From positions 1 through 31,727 of the IMG/VR virus record IMGVR_UViG_3300032267_000413: 31,727 nt of DNA. One strand, 5' to 3'. Below, one piece after another: positions 13,546 to 21,168 of the stretch (positions within the stretch are counted from its first letter, which is position 1; the number at the start of each line of letters is the position of its first letter). Under the pieces are notes generated by a model. The model had not been told where the DNA came from. It did not search any database and saw nothing but the letters and a program-made list of their open reading frames with translations. The position numbers and the translations under genes are program-made. Origin of the DNA: a virus.

Positions 13546-13573
13546 ACTCTACCGCCAGCGGTAGGGAAGTCAA
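13546..13573 (-). promoter_or_regulatory. leftward promoter with palindromic operator in its spacer (copy C)
   Basis: On the minus strand, TTGACT (13573-13568) and TAGAGT (13551-13546) are 16 bases apart, with the palindrome TACCGCTGGCGGTA (plus-strand 13550-13563) in the spacer. The layout matches copies A and B. It should drive the Xis/MerR-like gene and lies about 140 bases from the integrase start. Confidence 0.6.
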
Positions 13574-13655
13574 CTTGCCCAACCTGCCATTGTCTCGCAT
13601 ACTCGAAACTCTGTACACTACTTCATGCCGATTTTTATAGCGGATGGGGTGTAGG

Positions 13656-13683
13656 TTGAACATTTGTACACCTATGCTAGGCT
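13656..13683 (+). promoter_or_regulatory. candidate integrase promoter
   Basis: TTGAAC (13656-13661) and TAGGCT (13678-13683) are 16 bases apart on the plus strand, ending 24 bases before the integrase ATG, with AAGGGAG between. The spacing equals that of the four leftward promoters. The spacer contains TGTACAC, which also occurs at 13612-13618 and, inverted, at 12598-12604. A second possible rightward promoter is TTGTCT/TACACT at 13590-13619. Confidence 0.42.
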
Positions 13684-13707
13684 TCGGCAAAAAGGGAGCC
13701 CGCAACG

Positions 13708-14631
13708 ATGACACTCAGAGAACTGCTGCACGACAGGATTGCCCCTCTCAAAGACCTTTCCGCCAGGAGCGTCGTCATGTACGACTCCAGCCTAGACCGG
13801 TTCCGCGACTTCCTCGGCCACGAGCCCGACATCGCGGACCTCGATGACCTAGTCCTGTCCAAGTTTCTTCGCTGGCGTTCTACGACGGTCCACGACGCCC
13901 GCCGAGGGATCATCAGCCCAGCCAGCCTAGCCAAAGATTCTGCCCACCTGCGGAGCCTCTGGACGTGGCTGGCGAAGAAGCGGTGGAAAAAGCCAGACGG
14001 CGAACTCCTCGAGTTCCCTGACTACGCCCGGCCTAGGGTGCCTCGGCCTCGGCCCTGTGCCTACACCGTGGAGGAGTTGCAGCAGCTGCTCGACGCCGGC
14101 CGCCACCGGCGCGGCTACATCAGCGGGGTGCCGGCGGCCTGGTACTGGCCCACCAAAATCGTGGCCATGTACCAGACGGGCGAGCGTATCGGTGCTGTGC
14201 TGGCGATCCGGTGGGGTGAGGTGGATCTGGACCGCCACTGCCTGACGTTCCTGGCTGCCACCCGCAAAGGGCACACAGAGACGATTACGCGGGCGATCTC
14301 GGCCGAACTGTGTGCCATGATGGCCCCGCAGCGACGGGCCGCAGACAGCCTCGTATGGCCTTGGCTAGAGGGACGGCAGCCCTTGAGCATCTACCCATCC
14401 CTTAAAGTGCTGTGCAAAACGGCTGGCGTTCCCTACCACCCGTTCCACAGCATCCGTAAAAGCACCGCCTCTTACCTCAAGAAGAAGGGCAAGTCAGCCA
14501 AGACCCAACTAGGCCACTCGTCCGAGGAGATGGCAGAGCAGCACTACTACGACGAACGGATTACGGGCACAGAGTCTGCCCTGGACTACCTGCCCCCGCT
14601 CGATCTCGGCGGGCCGGGGAAGCCAAGGTAG
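13708..14631 (+). CDS. int: tyrosine recombinase (phage integrase)
   Basis: This 307-residue protein is of typical phage-integrase length. An N-terminal core-binding domain (about 1-105) precedes the catalytic domain. Catalytic residues are all visible: R160 in YQTGERIGAVLAIRW, K187 in ATRKGH, H247 and R250 in FHSIRKSTA, H270 in LGHSS, and the nucleophile Y280 or Y281 in HYYDE. It catalyses site-specific recombination between attP and a host attB and marks the phage as temperate. GGGAG lies nine bases before the ATG. It is the only rightward gene and is divergent from the Xis-like gene. I could not identify attP; no tRNA-like core flanks it. Confidence 0.93.
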   Translation: MTLRELLHDRIAPLKDLSARSVVMYDSSLDRFRDFLGHEPDIADLDDLVLSKFLRWRSTTVHDARRGIISPASLAKDSAHLRSLWTWLAKKRWKKPDGELLEFPDYARPRVPRPRPCAYTVEELQQLLDAGRHRRGYISGVPAAWYWPTKIVAMYQTGERIGAVLAIRWGEVDLDRHCLTFLAATRKGHTETITRAISAELCAMMAPQRRAADSLVWPWLEGRQPLSIYPSLKVLCKTAGVPYHPFHSIRKSTASYLKKKGKSAKTQLGHSSEEMAEQHYYDERITGTESALDYLPPLDLGGPGKPR

Positions 14632-14692
14632 GGCATTTCGCCGTTATTGCGTCACAGGCAATCAGCGTGAAATAGCGTACCCGGCACAGGGC

Positions 14693-14731
14693 GAGCGACG
14701 GCAGGGAAAGGGTGAAAACCTGCCGCCGCTC
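14693..14731. terminator. long imperfect hairpin between convergent genes
   Basis: GAGCGACGGCAGG and CCTGCCGCCGCTC form a 13-position stem with one mismatch and a 13-base loop, in the 110-base gap between the integrase end and the end of the leftward DUF6378-like gene. Its position suits a two-way terminator, although no T-run follows on either strand. An arm of an attachment site is a less likely reading. Confidence 0.45.
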
Positions 14732-14741
14732 TAGCCCTGGC

Positions 14742-15194
14742 CTAGGTCGTGCGGCACTCCTCGTAGCAGCTGGCGTACCCTGCGATGTCGATGCCGCCGT
14801 CAGTGGTTGGCGTTGGGCCGCGAAGCCGGGCCACCTTGTCGAGCACCATCACCAAGGCCCAGTCGGCCGGGGTAAAGGTCGTGCCAAATGCAGCATTGAC
14901 GAGAGCGGCCGTGCGACCGAAGTGCTCTACGGGCGGGCCGTACTTGGTGTGCCTGTCGCGGACGGCTTCGATGGCACCCTGCAGCGTCTGTTCCGCCACG
15001 GTCACCGGTTGCTGCTCAAAGCTCTTGAACTCCTCGCGTGCGGCCACGAAGTCCCTGGCGGCCTCAATCGTCTCGGCGTCATAACCGAGGGTCACGTGTG
15101 ACACAACCTCTGCCGGCGGCAGGTTGTCGAGCCGTTGCTGCACCGCGCGACGTAGTGCTGCGTTGGACTCTTCCATGATGCTTGTGCTGCTCAT
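14742..15194 (-). CDS. DUF6378-like phage protein
   Basis: 150 residues. The C-terminal 80 fit the phage DUF6378 pattern: RDRHTKYGPPVEHFGRTAAL, FTPADWALVMVLDKVARLRG, DGGIDIAGYASCYEEC. The helical R-x4-YG, K-x2-R and D-x-AGY elements recall the all-alpha MazG/nucleotide pyrophosphohydrolase layout, but no full catalytic EExxE set is evident. It may act on nucleotides or be a structural helper. AAGGGG precedes the ATG. It converges with the integrase gene and ends the leftward accessory block that begins with the tail-tip genes. Confidence 0.7.
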   Translation of the reverse strand: MSSTSIMEESNAALRRAVQQRLDNLPPAEVVSHVTLGYDAETIEAARDFVAAREEFKSFEQQPVTVAEQTLQGAIEAVRDRHTKYGPPVEHFGRTAALVNAAFGTTFTPADWALVMVLDKVARLRGPTPTTDGGIDIAGYASCYEECRTT

Positions 15195-15242
15195 CTGGTT
15201 CCCCTTTTCTTGAATACGGAAAATCGCAGTGTGCGGCGTGCG

Positions 15243-16244
15243 TCAAGCCGAGCGAACCGTACCGTCACCCATCACGCGGTAGTTGTGAACGTCAAACGCT
15301 CCACGCTCGTGGACGGTGGCCACGGCAAATCCCCAGTTCCACCTGTTGATCTTGGCGTACTCAGGCCGCAGGTCGCACAGGCAGCCGGTGCTCCAGCACC
15401 CGGTCTCGCGGTGCCACATGTCGGATTCAGCGTGATTGCTGGTGCGGTGGGAATGTCCCACTAGGCACGTTGAGAGCGTGCGGAGAAACGCACCGCGAGC
15501 CACGTTCACCGGCGCGGCCATACCCTTGGGTAGCTCATGGCCATGCAGCACAGGCAGCTTCCCCAGCATCACGGGCCGCTGGTCTTCGACTAGTGTGATG
15601 CCGTGCTTGTCTAGGTCGAGCCACGCCCCCAGGCTCATGCGAGGATCATCAGAGATCTCGGCGGCGTGCTGCCAAAGCCAGTGCGTCCACCGCTCCTCAT
15701 GGTTGCCGAGCTTGTAGACGATTGGGATGTCGGGAAACTCTTGCCGCACGTAGGCAAGGAACTCACGCACCGCCTCGAGCTCGCCTTTGAAGTCCCGCTG
15801 CGTCGGGTCTTTGTTGTATCGACTGATGGCGTAGAAGTCTGCGATGTCGCCATTCAATAGCAGGCCCGCCAGCCCCTGCGACTTTAGGCATGTGATTGCC
15901 GACGCAACGGCAATCTCGGAGTGATAGGGCACGTGTACGTCGGACATGATGCCGACGTGGCCGAGCACCTTCATGACGTGCGGGGTCCACGTGTCGGCGA
16001 TCGACTTCGGCATCTCAAGTACTTGGCCGGCGTTTCGCGGGGCGCGAGGAGCGGCAGGCTTGCTCTCTTTTTTGTGCTTGGCTCCCTGGACGCCAAACTG
16101 CCTGCCAATCCTTTTGCGAGCCTGCTCAAGCGTGATGGCCCCCTTGGTCTCTCTCACCAGGCGACGTGCCAGCGTTCGTGACGCTACCTCGGGGTGCTTG
16201 CGGCAGAGCCGTTTCGCCATCTCAGTGATTACGTCACCCGCCAT
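15243..16244 (-). CDS. calcineurin-like metallophosphoesterase
   Basis: 333 residues. The five metal-site blocks are present in order: SDVHVPYH (D102, H104), LNGDIADF (D133), KLGNHEERW (N181, H182), LHGHE (H234, H236) and VGHSHRT (H264, H266). Such enzymes use two metal ions to cleave phosphate esters in nucleotides, nucleic acids or phosphoproteins. The first 60 or so residues are a basic helical extension that might bind DNA. GGAGG lies six bases before the ATG, which overlaps the zincin gene by 11 bases. Phage relatives occur beside replication or structural genes; the substrate cannot be read here. Neighbouring zincin and DUF6378 genes give no clear pathway. Confidence 0.88.
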   Translation of the reverse strand: MAGDVITEMAKRLCRKHPEVASRTLARRLVRETKGAITLEQARKRIGRQFGVQGAKHKKESKPAAPRAPRNAGQVLEMPKSIADTWTPHVMKVLGHVGIMSDVHVPYHSEIAVASAITCLKSQGLAGLLLNGDIADFYAISRYNKDPTQRDFKGELEAVREFLAYVRQEFPDIPIVYKLGNHEERWTHWLWQHAAEISDDPRMSLGAWLDLDKHGITLVEDQRPVMLGKLPVLHGHELPKGMAAPVNVARGAFLRTLSTCLVGHSHRTSNHAESDMWHRETGCWSTGCLCDLRPEYAKINRWNWGFAVATVHERGAFDVHNYRVMGDGTVRSA

Positions 16245-16521
16245 TCGGCACCTCCCTGTAGCCCAGCATGGTCAAAACACGACGCTGAACCTTGGCCGCC
16301 TCGGTAACGGCTTCCTCGCTGATGCTCGGGCCGAGAGCCGCATGAAGTATCTCGTGCAGGATTGTCTCAAGCCTCTCGCCGCCCTTTAGTGTCTCGTCAA
16401 TCAAAATCCTGGGCCGCTTGGCAGTGTCAAAGAACGTCCAGCCGGCGGCCCTGCCCTTCAGCCGCGTGAATCGCAGCAGCCACCGCTTGCCGTCAATCGT
16501 GACGTTGTGATCCTCGGCCAT
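16234..16521 (-). CDS. minimal zincin-like metalloprotease (HEILH)
   Basis: 95 residues. A short beta-rich N-terminal part (WLLRFTRLKGRAAGWTFFDT, PRILIDETLKG) precedes the zinc motif LETILHEILHAAL with H56, E57 and H60, and an acidic follow-on (SISEEAVTEA) that could supply the third ligand. It is half the size of SprT- or ImmA-type peptidases but follows the same layout. It probably cleaves protein, for example a repressor or virion precursor, or is a degenerate metal-binding protein. No Shine-Dalgarno sequence precedes the ATG; instead the 25-base element shared with rusA is found. Confidence 0.75.
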   Translation of the reverse strand: MAEDHNVTIDGKRWLLRFTRLKGRAAGWTFFDTAKRPRILIDETLKGGERLETILHEILHAALGPSISEEAVTEAAKVQRRVLTMLGYREVPNGG

Positions 16522-16546
16522 GCGAGTAGGGTGGCAGGCGTGTCAA
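16522..16546 (-). promoter_or_regulatory. 25-base start-proximal element shared with rusA
   Basis: The 25 bases before the zincin ATG begin TTGACACG and contain TGCCACC on the minus strand, agreeing with the element before rusA at 19 of 25 ungapped positions and at the same distance from the start codon. Neither gene has a recognisable Shine-Dalgarno sequence. The element overlaps the stop of the upstream gene at 16543. Confidence 0.4.
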
Positions 16547-17052
16547 CCGTTAGCCCTGGCCCTGCGGCACGCCAGCAGCACGAGTTGCCTCGCACCCATG
16601 TCAGTCCACGACAGGATGGTGCGGCCGTCAGCCCATCTTTTGCCATGCTCGGCACGCATCACCTCGAGTATGGACGCCATGCCGTCGCCTTCGCACCAGT
16701 CGGGGCCGAGCGTGTCCATGCGGCGGGCCATCGCGTTACACGAACACGTCGGCGTGGACTCGATGCCGAGCCAGTCCTTCAGCAGTGCCTTGAGTTCTGT
16801 CCCGCAGCGATAGGCCGGCGGCTTCGCCAGCGAGTCCTCGATGCCCAACTCGGCCAGCATGGCCGTGGCAGCGTCTCGCAGTCCTGGCGGCGGCTTGTAG
16901 CCGTCACGGGCGGTCTTGGGGTAGGCCTGGTGCTCAACGTCCACGTCGAAGAAGCCGTTGCCGAGGGCCACCGACAGCACCGGGCGGATCTCGTCGGCGG
17001 TGTAGCCACGCTGGGCGGCCCGAAACGCAACGTCGAAGGCGCGGAGTTTCAT
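16543..17052 (-). CDS. unknown Cys-containing protein after the tail-tip genes
   Basis: About 169 residues. The N-terminal half is helical (FDVAFRAAQRGYTADEIRPV) and mentions no family I know. The middle holds a Cys pattern: YRCGTELKALLKDWLG, then PTCSCNAMARRMDTLGPDWC, which could bind a metal ion. The C-terminal part is WADGRTILSWTDMGARQLV. The ATG at 17052 overlaps the stop of the Cys/Pro-rich gene as ATGA, so it belongs to the late operon. It could be a virion component or an assembly factor. Confidence 0.6.
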   Translation of the reverse strand: MKLRAFDVAFRAAQRGYTADEIRPVLSVALGNGFFDVDVEHQAYPKTARDGYKPPPGLRDAATAMLAELGIEDSLAKPPAYRCGTELKALLKDWLGIESTPTCSCNAMARRMDTLGPDWCEGDGMASILEVMRAEHGKRWADGRTILSWTDMGARQLVLLACRRARANG

Positions 17053-17702
17053 GGAGCGATGACAACCGTGAGCTCGGGATCCGTGAACTTGCACGGGTCA
17101 AAGTTGCCGGTGCCACCGCAAGTGTCGTCGGTAGTGTTGTCGGTCAAGTCCATGGTCACGACTGCTGCACTGCCGTCAAAGCATTGCGATACGGTGCAGT
17201 CGTAGTTTTCGCTGGTGATGACGTTTTCCCACGGCGTGTAGCTTCCGCCAAGCAATCGAAACCCGGTGCCTTCCTGCCCAACGCTGACGGTAAAGCTCTT
17301 TTCGTAGCCGCAAGTATACAGGCCACCGCCGCTAAGAATCGTAACTGCGATTTCCTTTCGGGTTGCCTGCGTGTAACTGTCTTCCGCTCCGTATCGGCCA
17401 GTCGTGTTGCATACGAACTCGTCGATGTTTTCAGTTGCGTAGTAGGTGTTTACTCCGCCTATTATCTGCTCTGTCGCAGTAAGCCCGCACCACTCAAATA
17501 CGAGCGACACGGTCTTGGCAGGATCAGGCACCGGAAACGGTTCGTTTGCACACGATTCGCCGGCAGCAAGAACACGGAAACCCGCCGAATCGCAGCAGCA
17601 CAGAGGCGGCGGAGGCACCGGCGGGTCGCAGCAGCACCCTACGCTGGTGCCTAGCGTCCCATTCTTGTTCAGTAGGTTGCGGTTCTGGACGTACAGCGAC
17701 AT
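17049..17702 (-). CDS. Cys/Pro-rich putative virion or tail-tip protein
   Basis: About 217 residues with 14 cysteines, including two CCC triplets flanking a proline run (CCCDPPVPPPPLCCCD) near residues 23-38. The remainder looks beta-rich, with a VGQEGTGFRLLGGSY segment resembling IGREGTAWRLINWQW in the 162-residue protein encoded just before it. GAGG lies before the ATG at 17702, seven bases after the previous stop. No transmembrane segment. Position after the tape measure suggests an exposed tail-tip or adhesion role, with cysteines forming disulfides or metal clusters. This is inference; no family is recognised. Confidence 0.65.
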   Translation of the reverse strand: MSLYVQNRNLLNKNGTLGTSVGCCCDPPVPPPPLCCCDSAGFRVLAAGESCANEPFPVPDPAKTVSLVFEWCGLTATEQIIGGVNTYYATENIDEFVCNTTGRYGAEDSYTQATRKEIAVTILSGGGLYTCGYEKSFTVSVGQEGTGFRLLGGSYTPWENVITSENYDCTVSQCFDGSAAVVTMDLTDNTTDDTCGGTGNFDPCKFTDPELTVVIAP

Positions 17703-17709
17703 GGCTACC

Positions 17710-18198
17710 TCACGTCGTGCTGCACGTGGCGACGGCAACCGAGAACGTCACCGTAGAAGACGTTGACACAGCACCAACCGGCAGCGTGTCAAACCGCAGC
17801 GATGTCGTTGTGAGCGTGGCCGCCGTCGCAGCGTGAGCGATGTCCCACTGCCAGTTAATGAGCCGCCACGCTGTGCCTTCTCGGCCGATGACGCAGTTTC
17901 GGGTGCCAGCACTGGGCAGGTTCATCAAGTCATTGACGGCGTTTGCCGTGCCCGTGATGTATTTGTAGGTGACGTTTTTTGTGCCGCCGATTGACCACGA
18001 GCCGGTAAACGTGGCTGTGCGAATCAAGGCCTGGCCGCCGCCCGGCATCGGGTGGTCAAACGTCAGCCCCGGCTGGTTGCGGTCGCCAGCCTCGATAACC
18101 CGCACAGCCTTGGCGATCCGCTGGGCTGCCGGCCTAGAGAACGACACAAAGCTCTTGCCAGCCCCCTGCCCCGCACCGTTGCTGGCACCCTGGCTCAT
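17710..18198 (-). CDS. putative tail-associated structural protein
   Basis: 162 residues. A Gly/Ser-rich start leads to FSRPAAQRIAKAVRVIEAGD, then a beta-rich, Thr/Ala-rich body (TATFTGSWSIGGTKNVTYKY, then TRNCVIGREGTAWRLI) typical of virion proteins. GAGGG precedes the ATG. It lies in the late operon between two other beta-rich genes. The GxEGTxxRL motif it shares with the Cys/Pro-rich protein suggests a related fold. No named family; a tail-tip or fibre component is the likely role. Confidence 0.62.
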   Translation of the reverse strand: MSQGASNGAGQGAGKSFVSFSRPAAQRIAKAVRVIEAGDRNQPGLTFDHPMPGGGQALIRTATFTGSWSIGGTKNVTYKYITGTANAVNDLMNLPSAGTRNCVIGREGTAWRLINWQWDIAHAATAATLTTTSLRFDTLPVGAVSTSSTVTFSVAVATCSTT

Positions 18199-18199
18199 G

Positions 18200-18577
18200 T
18201 CATCCCTCGACGATGCTGATGACCAGCTGCGTGCCAGTGCGATTTGATTGGGCCGCGTAGGTGCCAGCAGCGAGACGGCCTACGGCAGCCTCACCGCCCT
18301 TGAGAGACACGCACGGGACTAGGGCACCTGCGGATAGCTGGCCGAACGATACGGCCGCTGTGGCGATCGTGGAGAGGTTGCGAGCGAAGAACAGCCCAAC
18401 GCTCGACAGCGTAGCTGTGCTGATGGCTGCGGTGCCTGCGGCGTTCGTGCCAGGCGTCAGCGTCAGCGTGGTGATGCCGCTGGCCGAGCAGTCCGCAGTA
18501 ACGCCAGACGCTACGAAAGCCTGGTACAGGTTGCCGCGTGCGACCTGGGCGTTGATCGACCACGTTAAATCTGCCAT
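18200..18577 (-). CDS. small beta-rich structural protein
   Basis: 125 residues, rich in Thr, Ala, Gly and Ser, with alternating hydrophobic strands (GITTLTLTPGTNAAGTAAIS, LSSVGLFFARNLSTIATAAV) and the ending TQLVISIVEG. The composition fits a virion surface or tail-tip subunit. AGGAG precedes the ATG. It sits between the 288-residue tail protein and the 162-residue protein, each separated by only a few bases. No family recognised. Confidence 0.6.
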   Translation of the reverse strand: MADLTWSINAQVARGNLYQAFVASGVTADCSASGITTLTLTPGTNAAGTAAISTATLSSVGLFFARNLSTIATAAVSFGQLSAGALVPCVSLKGGEAAVGRLAAGTYAAQSNRTGTQLVISIVEG

Positions 18578-18586
18578 GGGACTCTC

Positions 18587-19453
18587 CTACTGTTGTGTTG
18601 GTGTGCCGAAATACTGCTGAAAGTTCACGGCCTTATGCACGCGGCGAACCAAGATGGTTGGGGCACCGGTGGCTAGCGTGCCGTCGGTGTTGAGCGGCTG
18701 CGGGTTGCTGGATGGCACCCTTTCGTCGCTCTGCGAATCGATTACGTAAGCCCGCTCCTTAATGCCGAGCGCGTTAAGGTAGTTCCAGCCGATGTTGGGC
18801 AGCTGGAGCGGCCAGCCGTCAGGCCGATACTCCAGCGTGACTTCCACCTGCCAGTAGCGGACCTCGGATTCGTTCACCACCTCGACGGCCGGCGTGGCAG
18901 CAATGCCGGAGCACTTCCACGTGTAGGGAGGTGCTCCCAGGTACGGAGCCGAGTTGATGGCGTTCGTCACCGTCGTGGCCAGGCCGTAGTCGAACGTGGC
19001 ACGGTTTCCGCTGATGGACGCCTGCAGCGTGCTGATGTCTGTGGTGACGCCCTCAAAGAAGTCGTTGGCCGAGTTCTGAAGCGGTGCCAGGGTCTCGCCC
19101 TCGTAGTAGTAGAGCGACGGCACTTGCAGGCCGCCCGTGCTCCACTTCCAGATATCTGCTCGAGCCAGCGGGTTGGGGTCAACGTTTTGCTGCTTCGGCA
19201 GTTCGTAATCCCAGGTGACTAGGTAGTGCCAGCGGCTGCTGTTGTAGTTGCTGACGCTGGCGTTGAGTGCCTTGCAGTAACTGGCTTCCGGGTGTGGTGC
19301 CAGAAACGGCACGTTGGAAGCGACGAGTATCTCCGACTGCGTCGTTGCCGGGCTGTCCACTTCAACAACGAACTGCCGCTTAAATACCGGCGGCTCGCCG
19401 AACTTCCTGCTGGCAGATACCTGAGCGAGTTCTGTGACGTTGACGATGCCCAT
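18587..19453 (-). CDS. tail protein encoded directly after the tape measure
   Basis: 288 residues with many aromatic and beta-prone segments (RWHYLVTWDYELP, EVRYWQVEVTLEYRPDGWPL, WNYLNALGIKERAY). In siphophages the gene after the tape measure is usually the distal tail (Dit) or a baseplate-hub protein, so that role is likely by position, though I cannot show a Dit motif. The ATG shares one base with the tape-measure stop (TAATG). No transmembrane segment. The downstream genes are all smaller, so this is the largest candidate for the tail tip. Confidence 0.62.
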   Translation of the reverse strand: MGIVNVTELAQVSASRKFGEPPVFKRQFVVEVDSPATTQSEILVASNVPFLAPHPEASYCKALNASVSNYNSSRWHYLVTWDYELPKQQNVDPNPLARADIWKWSTGGLQVPSLYYYEGETLAPLQNSANDFFEGVTTDISTLQASISGNRATFDYGLATTVTNAINSAPYLGAPPYTWKCSGIAATPAVEVVNESEVRYWQVEVTLEYRPDGWPLQLPNIGWNYLNALGIKERAYVIDSQSDERVPSSNPQPLNTDGTLATGAPTILVRRVHKAVNFQQYFGTPTQQ

Positions 19454-21165
19454 TACGCAGCGGCTCCGAGGATGTCCACTCTCTCTTGCTGCAGGGCACG
19501 CAGTTCGCTGCGGATCTCTTCGAGCTTTTGCGTCTGCTTGCGGTACTCAGCGATGGCGGGATCTTCGCGGCCCGTAGCCAAGGCCAGAAACTGGGCCATG
19601 CCCTCGCCGGAGCGAACGTCGTTGGCCTTGAGTGCCTCATTGGACTTGCCACCCAAGGTGGCGCGACGCTCACCAACTATGTCACTTGCGTCTTTTCGTT
19701 TGTCGTCGATCTTGGCTTGAATCGCATCTGCCTTGGATTGAATCGCCTCGGCCTTCTTGGCGGCTTCATCCTGCCGCTTCTTGGCAGCCTCTGCGTCCTT
19801 CCTAGCCTTGGCGTCAGCGGCCGCCGCTTCTCTGGCAGCTTTGTCGGCCGCTTGCTTAGCCTTGCGTGCAGCCTCTCGCTCAGCCCTAGCCTCTGGCGTC
19901 ATTCGCTCGCGGGCGTCTCGCACCGCTCGCCTAGCCGGGCCCAGTTCTGCTTCTTGGGAGTCGTTGCCCCCAAACACAGCACGATTGGCGTACTTTACGA
20001 CGCCGGATGCTGCGTCCTCAAGATCCCGCGAGTTCTTTTCGGTGGACTCCATGGCGGCCTGCACCATGCCAGCGCCAAAGGCTTCTAACTCATTGCTGCC
20101 GAAGTACGATCCAAGTTTTTGCAGGAACGTACCTAGCAAGGCGGCCAAGGCATCGCCAGCCAGCTGGAACACGTTGAAGGCTGCTCGAAGGGCTTCGCCC
20201 ACGGCCGCAAACACGTTTCCGGCGCTCTCAAATATGGAGCCAACTGTCTCCATCGTGACGCTGAATCCTTCAAACTGCGCCACGGCGTTGTCAAAGATGC
20301 CAGCGAAGTAGTCTGCGATGTCTAGAAGGGCGTTAGAAATCACGTCGGCAATGCCGCCGCCTTCGCCGCCAGCGTTGTTGAACTCTTCCACAAACGCCAG
20401 CAAGTCGTTGGCCAGCGATTCGACCACCGGCGCAAGGTTGCCAGCTACGTTTGCGATGATGCCGTCAAAGGTAGCCTGTACCATGCCTAAGGCGTTATTC
20501 ATGCCGCCGATGGCTTCTACTTGGTCATCGCCAACAATCGCCCCAAGTCGCCGCATTCGCTCTTCAACTTCGGCAAGGTTCTGGTTCATCAGCGGCAGCA
20601 ACGCAACGCCAGCATTGCCGAACAAAGACACTGCGGCCGCTGCTCTTTCTGCTGGCGTTTCCAGTGCAGAAATAACGGATTGGATCGCCTTGAACTGCTC
20701 TTCCGGCGACATGGCCTGAAGTTCTTGAAAGTTCAGCCCCAGCTTGGTGAATGCTTCGGTATTTCCACTTTCGGCAGCGTTGCCAATGGCGACCGCAAGT
20801 TTTTGCAATGCACCCGTGGCGTCATCAAAGCCAGACATCTTGGCTGCCATCTGCAACGCCTGCAGAGACTCCACGCTCATGCCGAGACGTAGCGCCAATT
20901 GGTTTGTCTGGGCGGCAGCGTTGGCCGCACTGGCGGCATACGAAAGGGCAGCACTGCCGGCACTTATGAACGCATTGGCCGCCATGCTGATGCCCTTGGC
21001 CAGCACGGCACCAATGGCGACGTTCTTGAGCGTCGAAACGTCTCGAGCCGTCTGCTTAGCCTGCTTGCCCATGCGGTCCATTGCACGGCTGGCGTCGCTA
21101 GCACCAGACACAACTCCGCTGGCGGACATCGAAGCCCGCATCGACAGTGCTAGAGTTGTTGCCAT
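19453..21165 (-). CDS. tape measure protein
   Basis: This 570-residue protein is Ala-rich. Hydrophobic stretches near the N-terminus (VAIGAVLAKGISMAANAFIS) precede the TMP-like core LRLGMSVESLQALQMAAKMS, with AAAAVSLFGNAGVALLPLMN. A further hydrophobic region is at 230-340 and a long charged coiled coil at about 405-500 (ARAEREAARKAKQAADKAAR and similar). It spans the tail tube lumen and sets tail length. At about 1.5 Angstrom per residue it would give a short tail of roughly 85 nm. It follows the tail-chaperone frames by three bases, the classic gene order. Confidence 0.9.
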   Translation of the reverse strand: MATTLALSMRASMSASGVVSGASDASRAMDRMGKQAKQTARDVSTLKNVAIGAVLAKGISMAANAFISAGSAALSYAASAANAAAQTNQLALRLGMSVESLQALQMAAKMSGFDDATGALQKLAVAIGNAAESGNTEAFTKLGLNFQELQAMSPEEQFKAIQSVISALETPAERAAAAVSLFGNAGVALLPLMNQNLAEVEERMRRLGAIVGDDQVEAIGGMNNALGMVQATFDGIIANVAGNLAPVVESLANDLLAFVEEFNNAGGEGGGIADVISNALLDIADYFAGIFDNAVAQFEGFSVTMETVGSIFESAGNVFAAVGEALRAAFNVFQLAGDALAALLGTFLQKLGSYFGSNELEAFGAGMVQAAMESTEKNSRDLEDAASGVVKYANRAVFGGNDSQEAELGPARRAVRDARERMTPEARAEREAARKAKQAADKAAREAAAADAKARKDAEAAKKRQDEAAKKAEAIQSKADAIQAKIDDKRKDASDIVGERRATLGGKSNEALKANDVRSGEGMAQFLALATGREDPAIAEYRKQTQKLEEIRSELRALQQERVDILGAAA

Positions 21166-21168
21166 ACG

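Noticed and set aside
14632-14741. A possible attP site after the integrase
   Set aside because: No tRNA-like core, direct repeats or arm-type sites were recognised; only the hairpin could be supported.
14742-15194. Assignment of the DUF6378-like protein as an active MazG pyrophosphohydrolase
   Set aside because: The full EExxE and ExxD metal-binding set is not evident, so only the domain resemblance is kept.
16507-17205. A 232-codon open frame on the plus strand
   Set aside because: It is antisense to the Cys-containing gene and part of the Cys/Pro-rich gene; no recognisable protein features.
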